64,000 nucleotides of DNA from Liolophura sinensis (taxonomy: Eukaryota; Mollusca; Polyplacophora; Chitonida; Chitonidae): NCBI RefSeq assembly GCF_032854445.1, contig NC_088300.1, positions 5,024,001-5,088,000 on the forward strand, given 5' to 3'. Position numbers and translations under genes: made by a program. Below are positions 57,166 to 64,000 of the stretch, in pieces; positions within the stretch are counted from its first letter, which is position 1, and the number at the start of each line of letters is the position of its first letter. The notes beneath the pieces were generated by a model. The model was given only the letters and a program-made list of their open reading frames with translations, was not told where the DNA came from and searched no databases.

Positions 57166-57700
57166 CTGGAAGAAAAGAGAAAGACAATTGCACACAAATC
57201 CAGTGAGAAATATCTTTGAATTATAAAGTATAAGCCAACAGGGTCATCCACTTCCAAGTGTGGTGCTACATACATTTATCGTGTCTCATCACCATACTAT
57301 TTCGTAACAAGCCAGGTGGCGATTAGCGTCGGTCTTTATGGTTATTAAATCGAATCAGATAATACGCATCGACGGTTATCACTTTTCGGGTGCAGTTTAG
57401 CGCATGTCAGTAAATCGGCGAATTCTAAAACGAAACTAATCATGCAGCGGGTTTATGTTTTCTTTTTATAAATCTGTTTTTGTTTCCACGACATGGCGCA
57501 ATTTTTGTTTTAAATATTAGAATATTTAATGAATATTTATAACGCTGACACTGGGCGGATCTTACCTGTCAAAAGTTGGTTTTGTTTTCTCACACTGCTT
57601 TCTTCAACCGCTGGAATTCTCGAGAATGTACCCTTACTTGAGTACATCAAAGGGAATCTTCTTTCTGACTAAACTTGGCGGAACTTACAATAAATCAGAT
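57166..57700 (-). other. Possible 5' exon and intron of a minus-strand transcript
   Basis: On the minus strand a donor TTGACAG|GTAAGATC at 57566 faces a good acceptor CTTTTCTTCCAG ending at 57166, a 400-base intron. The downstream sequence (57165 leftward) contains frames such as VLLQKLNRLIIYEFRRSDTG and MDSFGDRKTTNLGSYIFMTE that do not match any family I know and do not join. A possible polyadenylation signal (AATAAA on the minus strand) lies near 55900. This could be a lncRNA, a short unknown gene, or chance. Confidence 0.25.
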
Positions 57701-60700
57701 AACAATCTAACGCAACCTATACTACACAAAAAAATCACACGATGTTACTGCCAATGCTTGCGTGGCATGCATTACGTTAACTAGAAAGAGATTTTAAACT
57801 ACATGTGTATTAAAACTCAATCAGGAGTTCAGTGCTTACACAGGAGACTGGACACCCATACCAACAACTTTTTATGATTGTCAACAAGGATAAACTTGAG
57901 AGCTCACATTTGACTAATTGCGCGCAATACTGTTGCAATCAGGTCCACCAGACGCCCCATGTGTTACACATGCACAATCTTTATGTGACACGACTGAGAC
58001 ATAATAAGGCCCAAATCCACACACCCATGTACATGGCAATTTTGTTGTTGTTGGCGTTCACTGTAGGTCTGGTGAGACTTCAGTAAACGGCGTTTTGCCT
58101 TAAACCAGTGTAAGTTGAGGACCTCGCATCAAGAAATACATCTTACTAGTTACGGTGTTAGTGTCAGGAAACATTCGGATTAACATGCTGAGTCGAAGGC
58201 TGAACCAATATCACCAAACGCACTATGTAAATACTTGGTATGCCCCCCTTTACAACATCATCACATTAGTTTTATTAAACAGAAGTCAGTTTGTGACTTA
58301 AAAACATTTTAGCCAGATTATAAAGGTTTGTGCAGAACAAGTTCCTGTCTTCACATTCCCCTACAGTCCAGTATACAGGGAGCACATGATTCAGGTCCTA
58401 GTCTCCAGAAGGGTTGTGCTGGCAGACTACCGCATATTTTCGAGCACTCATTGCATTTCCACGAATGTACATGTAACATTCTTTTCTTGAGAATTGGGGA
58501 GACGGGTTAGGGTTAAACGTCTTTGGATGCATGGATGAGGGCTGTCGTTATGCCATGGATTAATAAGGCTTCTCCTTTCTTCACTGTTTCACTATACATA
58601 TCCCCGACCAACTTCAAGCTAATAGTTATCTGAAAGTGCATAAACAGGGCAAAAACAGCCATAATCTTGAAAATCAACTGAATAGCTTGAAATTTGAACA
58701 TTATCTATAACTCGTTCCATAGAAAACGTGTAACAAATTTCCATCCAAATACGAAAAATGATTATGAAAATAAGTGACGAACTGATGAGATGTAAACCTA
58801 TAGGCCTATCCTGTATGCGTACATTATCAACCAATTACCTGTCACATGTTTAGTACATGAATATCATGTTGCCCTGTCATGATGACAAGAGGCTATGGCG
58901 CATTGGAATGTACCTGAACTTTCATGAATTGCGAGTGAAATTTGCTGTGCACCGCTACAACTTTTGGACCATATGTATTTGTGCTGAATACATCACCAGT
59001 TGTAGAACTGCACTCAGTAGCAAGATGGGGTTTTCTCATAAATGATGGCAAAATGGTTTTAAAGTATTTCAATAGGTAAATTTTAGCTAGCAGGGATACT
59101 CTTGGAGTATTTTTTTCACTTACTAAATCATGAAGAGACTCAAACTAAATTGTTCTTTTTATTTAGCACACTTCCATGTGTGACTGGTGTGTCACCACAG
59201 ATGTCCAGTTTAACTCTTCCAACATCAGCAAAGCTTAGGCCCAACATTATGAAAGCATCAGTATGAGACACAGATCTAACCTGGTGTTGTATATTATATC
59301 AACATCACATTTTATGATGCCAAAATATCAGAGATACAAAAACTTGACCAATATTTACTAAGACACTACCTGTACGTATCTTTCAACATTTGGGATATTC
59401 TATTATTTTCTAATGCAGCTCAGCAACTGAGAAAGTTGATAGACAAGTAGTTTCTGCCACTCAGCATTACACTGCAGTCAATGTACACACCTGACAGAAC
59501 ATTGTATCACAGATTTGGACAATGTTGAAATTGCCATCGCTGATTATTATGTTAACATATGACAGGGTTCGTACAGGTTTATGAAAATGAAATTCAAGGA
59601 GTTTTTTTTGTCATTTTCAAGGCTAGTTTAAACATGCCATGGTGCAAATTACAGACTATATTTTAAATCTGAACTATAGAGGCTTTAATTTGCATGCATG
59701 TATATTGAATAGTATGCTTGCTTTTGCAAGAAATATCTGCCCTTCACCTCTATAATGCAACACATTCTTTGACCCGGCCTTGGCTCAGTTAAAAAATGAA
59801 CACCATATATCATTATGCAGGGCTTCAGTTGGGTCAGTATTTTTTTTTAGCCAGTCACAGTAGTCACTCATCAGATTTTGTAGTAAATTTCTTTAGCCAT
59901 ACTTCCTCAGCGGCCATGACTCTTGTAGGTCTTCTGTAATTTGCTTTTATCTGCCTTGGTATAGCTGGTAGAATCAGATTGGTCTCTTCCAGCTATATCT
60001 GCAGTTTATCAAACGTTACATTAAGAACAACTGCCCTCAAAATAATGGACCAATGTTTGGCAACATGTTTTTCTTTTTTTGAAAAAAAAAAATCAATCCC
60101 TTTTCCAACCTATCTGCAGAAGGCTAGTAAAATGTAATTTCCTCTATCAGAAAAAATTGTTACGAAACTGATTTGTGAATTCAGTTTATTTGAATGCGAC
60201 ATTATGATCAGTACATTGGAGTAACACAGTCTGACTGGAGAAAACCAGGCAGTGTACACATTTATGTAAGGGCACATTCTGAAACATTTAACTGTTGTTG
60301 TTTCGCTGAGATGAGGCCTTTTGAAATGAAAGTAAGTGGATTATTTTCATAAGATAAATTGCGAAAATCTGTTAAAAGATTTTGTACAACGTTCGTGTTT
60401 TTTCTTGAGTAAATAAATTTGTAGCCAAAAACATTCGCATTTTTTCAAATTTTATCGCCATTTCAACAAATTGTTCTAAATTTATAACAAGACAAAGTCA
60501 GAATAATCAAGACTGAGTCTATAGTTGTGTTACATGAACAGTATTAGCTTTGTTGATTCTCGTGAAATTTAGGTCTATTTTGTGAAGCAATCATGTTGAT
60601 TTACAGTACAAACCTCTTTAGGTCATTGACAGCACGTTTGCCTTCTAGCCTCTGATACTTCAGCAGGCTTTGTACTCAATGAAAAGACAAATATGGTTCA

Positions 60701-60705
60701 TGGCG
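57701..60705. other. Intergenic sequence, nothing recognised
   Basis: AT-rich; no exon, RNA gene or repeat family was identified by eye. Confidence 0.45.
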
Positions 60706-60723
60706 GCCATTTTGCAAAATGGC
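60706..60723. repeat. Perfect 18-bp palindrome containing the ATGGC/GCCAT word
   Basis: GCCATTTTGCAAAATGGC is its own reverse complement and is preceded by ATGGCG. Two YY1-like words face each other. Confidence 0.9.
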
Positions 60724-61671
60724 TGTTATGCACATCATGGGTGGATCGGCAATGGCCCAGTATCCAGACTTGCGTATAATACTTTAGTCTACCTGTGTTC
60801 TAAATTTGGTGCTTTTATTTAAAACGCATAACTGTTCCAGCTTTTGCTATGCCTCTTAACTACTAAGGCAAAAATACAGGCATCAGCACAAACAAAGAAT
60901 AATGTGCAAGAACCTTTCAGGCTTGTGTTGGATCAAATTACTAGGCTTGCAGACATTCCAAACCAACATCAGTCTGATGAACGGTCATATCCATCTCATC
61001 AAATATATTCCATAAAACATCCATAATACTGCTGATCTATAAAAAGCAAATCCCCATATTTGACTATCACCAACCAATCCTTTAAAATAATAAGTTTGAC
61101 TAAACCACTAAACATTATGTGGGAAAATTTTAATACTTGAAAAACAATGTGACACAGACATAATTTTAAAGTAAATCATAAATGCAGCAGCACAAAACAT
61201 ACGTAGAATAACTCTGCTAAAGGAGAATTAAATGTGCTATCTAGCCCTTCTACTGGAGCAAGAAGTTCCCTTTAAAAATAAAACATCCACTAACAACGTT
61301 GCAGTCAATAGGTAAGTGTCACTTTGATAAAGATGTTGACAAAAAGCGAACATGACGATTTGTTCGTAAAGCTTATACCGTACAATAGCACATATATACA
61401 ACAGCGAGACATGGAGTCGAGCTAATATTAGAATGTCTGATAGTAACAGCCACCAAATGATAGCAGTATAAACCGGTAAGTAATTTCTCCATTAAACGGA
61501 CTCCAAAATTGCTTGACTCTCCTATTTTGGCTGCATGACAGGGGCGGTCTTGGTATTACCAGTGAGTTCAAATGTTTGTTAAAAATCGGAAAATCTCTAA
61601 GTTTTTAAGTTATCAGCGTCCAGGAATATTATCTCCCTTAACATCCGATCCGCAACCTATACAAATGAATG

Positions 61672-62263
61672 TCAAATTCTGTCCAACAAGGCTACAAAAG
61701 TAATTAAAACACGAAGTCCACAGATGAATACATATACGACGAAATCGATGGATGATGACATGACGGAAGCCCTAGAGGCAGGATCGCTTAGAAGAATATC
61801 GGGCCTTTCGCCAGGAACGACTGATCCATTTTGGCTACTGCCAGTTTGGGCTTGAGTAGCAGCTTGACCATAGCTGTCTTGCGCCCCACGCTGGGACGCA
61901 TACGGATCACGGACCCTTCGTAACCTGTGGCACCGCTAGAGCCATAGCCAGCGCTTGCACCAGTGGCACTGAGCCGTAGCTCGTGGTACTGGCTCCGTAA
62001 CCAGACTCTCCATAGCTACTGCGCTGATAATCTGGGTAAGCTGTCGACTGAGCTGAATCGTAACGCCTGTACTCTGAACGATAATCGTAACCATTTCCAG
62101 CTACTTCGCGTTCCCTGGCATACGGGTCTCGTGGTGCTATTGCCCGCATAGGGTCGCCACGGTCAGCTAAGCATAGTCTCTTTCTCTGGCAAGGTACGGA
62201 TCTCTTTCTCGGGCTGCTAGTTCTGCAAGGGCATGTTCTCTGGGTAACTGTCCGGGCATTTCT
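61672..62263 (-). pseudogene. Last exon with three same-direction frame breaks (probable assembly deletions)
   Basis: Acceptor TTATCTAG at 62264. Frame 1 (62262-62170) reads EMPGQLPREHALAELAARER...DYA then TAG. Frame 2 (from about 62160) reads DRGDPMRAIAPRDPYARERE...YGASTTSYGS. Frame 3 reads ATGASAGYGSSGATGYEGS. Frame 4, equal to frame 1, reads DPYASQRGAQDSYGQAATQA...GSSQNGS and stays open to TGA at 61674-61672. Each step corresponds to one missing base, and each segment continues the same composition. Typed as broken because the sequence as given is interrupted; the gene itself is probably intact. Confidence 0.55.
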
Positions 62264-64000
62264 CTAGATAAAAGGTAACCAAGTGAAAACATGCCAATTG
62301 TAAGATAGAACAGCGCACATCAAACGCTTACAATCCACACTGTACGAATAAATATTTAATGAATACACAAATATAAGGAAACTGCATTATCACGCAAATT
62401 TTCAAGAGTCTGGAAGTGCTAAGAAACGGCATTAAACGACTTCTCTATTGTCTTCGTACATTTCAGACTTTAAATCACTACATAAAAATTTAGCTTTTTA
62501 TTCCTTCGCACGCTATTTGTACAACGCAATTGTTCGGAAAGGAAAAAAATTATCAAAGCGCATGAAAGGTGGAAAACAAAGCTTTGAAGTTGCGAAAAAT
62601 ATCTGCAGACGTTAAACTAAATCTGGGACTTCAATCGCTCGGTGTACATCCAAATTTGCACCATCAGAATCTACGCTTTTTACACACTTTCACAGCAGAT
62701 TACAGGACTATTTTGCAAAAACTGTTTCTTCTTCAACTTGAAAATAAACCTTTTCATAGCTTTTAACAGTGCTTTGCATCTTACGGAAAGGAACACCGGT
62801 TGAATTTAGCAGAGGTTCAGTAAAACCAATTTCTCCATCTCATAATATTTTCTAGTCCTCGACCATAGTGCTATCTCTACAGAATTACTAACTTAACTAG
62901 CAAATTCGTAACACATGCATTTTAGAAGGCTTTAACTGTTTGAAAACATCTCAAAAATACCATATATATTAGAAGAAAATATTCAAAGCAAACATGCAAC
63001 AATTTTCAGATTCTTTTCAGATCTCTATGTTTAAAAATGTGAACAAGTGCCACTTTAATTTAAAAAACACAAAAATGTTGTTTGAAAACAGACTTGAAAT
63101 CAAGTCCACGTAACAAATTCAGTGCTACTTACCGTCTTGTCTCGTACCCAGCCCCATAGCCACTGAAAATCAGAAGAATTTTCATAATATATCAAATATA
63201 ATAAGTTATACAGAGACCAAGACTGTACGAAGACAAAACTTCATGCACTAGTTCGGGGGAGGGGGGGGGAGGGTAGAGAGGGATTATCCCCAGGGGCTGT
63301 CTTGTTGCTTCTGCCAATGCAGGTTGTCGTAAGTGAAATATTCTTGAACAAAGCATCAAATCTCATCAGAAAAATAGTAAGGCCATGAAAGAACTCCAAG
63401 ATGATGTTGAAGATAGAGTGAACCTTCACTCTGGTATTTAGTCTACAGCATGCTGTCCTCTATCTCATTGGGGCAGAATTTCATTCCTTTTTAGGATCAA
63501 CTCTATCTTCTGTCTTTTATCTTATTTTTTCGTGATAAGAGTTACACATTATAGACAATATTAATAATTCCAGGCTGACTCATTTGTCATCTTTATTCAC
63601 ATTATTTCAAATGGATCAGGCAACGCCCACCATAATCCCATGAGATTACATTTCTCACCAATGCCTTACACTGTATACAATGTGTCACTTGATTTTCATG
63701 TCACAACCAGGCTTACAAATGGAGAAAACAAGTAGAAACTAGAAAAGTAGCAGCTGAACAAGTGACATGATTGGTCAAGGATTAATCATCATGAGATTTC
63801 TATGAAGTAAGGGCTTATGTCTTTACTCGTACCTTCTGTCATAGTACTCTGGTGGGGGCCGTCTGTAGGGATCTGAGGGTGGTGTGAGCCGCGCCCCAGG
63901 GAGAGGTCGTCTGTCGTAAAGAGGTGGGAGGGGTCGCTCTGCTGGCAGCTGTCTCCTTTCTCGTTCGTATGGATCAGGGTAGGGCCGAGCTCTGTCATAC
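61672..64000 (-). CDS. C-terminal part of an Arg/Tyr/Pro-rich protein, probably RNA-binding (lark/RBM4-like?), frame-broken last exon
   Basis: Three minus-strand exons (63833-64000 and beyond, 63133-63162, 61672-62263) join in phase. The product is low complexity: YDRARPYPDPYERERRQLPA, then PPSDPYRRPPPEYYD, then SGYGAGYETRREMPGQLPRE, then RDPY/YGS-type repeats. Such RDPY-, ERER- and YGS-rich tails are usual after RRM domains in RNA-binding proteins, and lark/RBM4 is my best guess. No RRM is in the window, because the gene continues to the right. The last exon needs three one-base corrections to stay open; the stop at 61672 assumes all three. If the breaks are real, the protein ends at TAG 62167-62169. 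Confidence 0.6.
62264..63132 (-). other. Intron of the RNA-binding-type gene
   Basis: AT-rich, no exon or repeat recognised. The following intron (63163-63832) carries a G-rich tract at 63255-63283 (plus strand) and nothing else recognised. Confidence 0.55.
63133..63162 (-). CDS. 30-bp mini-exon
   Basis: Between acceptor CTGATTTTCAG and donor ACG|GTAAGT. In phase it reads (S)GYGAGYETRR. Its length is a multiple of three, so it may be skipped without frame change. Composition and phase fit both neighbours. Confidence 0.65.
63833..64000 (-). CDS. RNA-binding-type protein, exon running off right edge
   Basis: 56 codons ending AG|GTACGAG, preceded in frame by YDRARPYPDPYERER and PLYDRRPLPGARLTPP. 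Pro, Tyr, Arg and Asp dominate. The carried AG plus T of the next exon gives Ser, keeping the frame. The donor is weaker than usual. Confidence 0.65.

Overview
This is eukaryotic, intron-rich, AT-rich genomic DNA. Genes are small exons with GT/AG splice sites, separated by long introns full of minisatellites and short interspersed repeats. Several repeats (a tRNA-headed SINE whose tail carries ACTCAAGAATATTTCACTTA, a second tRNA-derived SINE near 16.2 kb, and very frequent TACATGTA palindromes) resemble those of mollusc, especially bivalve, genomes. The organism call (lophotrochozoan, probably a bivalve) is an inference from repeats and protein similarity by eye, not from a search.

Left part (1-5.7 kb, minus strand): five exons encode the N-terminal ~540 residues of a pecanex (PCNX) family membrane protein; the rest lies beyond the left edge. 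Intron 1 carries a ~1.5 kb nested inverted-repeat (foldback) element. Centre-left (5.7-6.4 kb): a ~710 bp region between two divergent start codons, very likely a shared bidirectional promoter.

Middle (6.4-44.6 kb, plus strand): a mixed-lineage kinase gene (MLK, MAP3K9/10/11/21 family). Seven exons were found: SH3 plus the N half of the kinase; kinase C-lobe; end of kinase and start of leucine zipper; zipper plus basic segment plus CRIB; a Ser/Pro linker; a second linker; and a large last exon with the conserved tail. The exon for the kinase activation segment (DFG to APE) was not found. Intron 1, 28.6 kb long, contains a 200-N assembly gap that may hide it. MLKs link Rac/Cdc42 to MKK4/MKK7 and JNK. 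Pecanex acts in the secretory pathway and Notch signalling. The two genes are not known to share a pathway, but from memory the same head-to-head pairing exists at three human loci.

Right part (44.6-61.6 kb): mostly non-coding, with a possible MLK 3' UTR, a 1.9 kb 48-bp minisatellite, a full-length SINE, a near-perfect 36-bp array, and a weak candidate for a spliced minus-strand transcript at 55.9-57.7 kb. Right edge (61.7-64.0 kb, minus strand): three exons of the 3' end of a gene for an Arg/Tyr/Pro-rich protein, probably an RNA-binding protein (lark/RBM4-like is the best guess). Its last exon is broken by three single-base frame breaks of the same direction, which look like assembly deletions.
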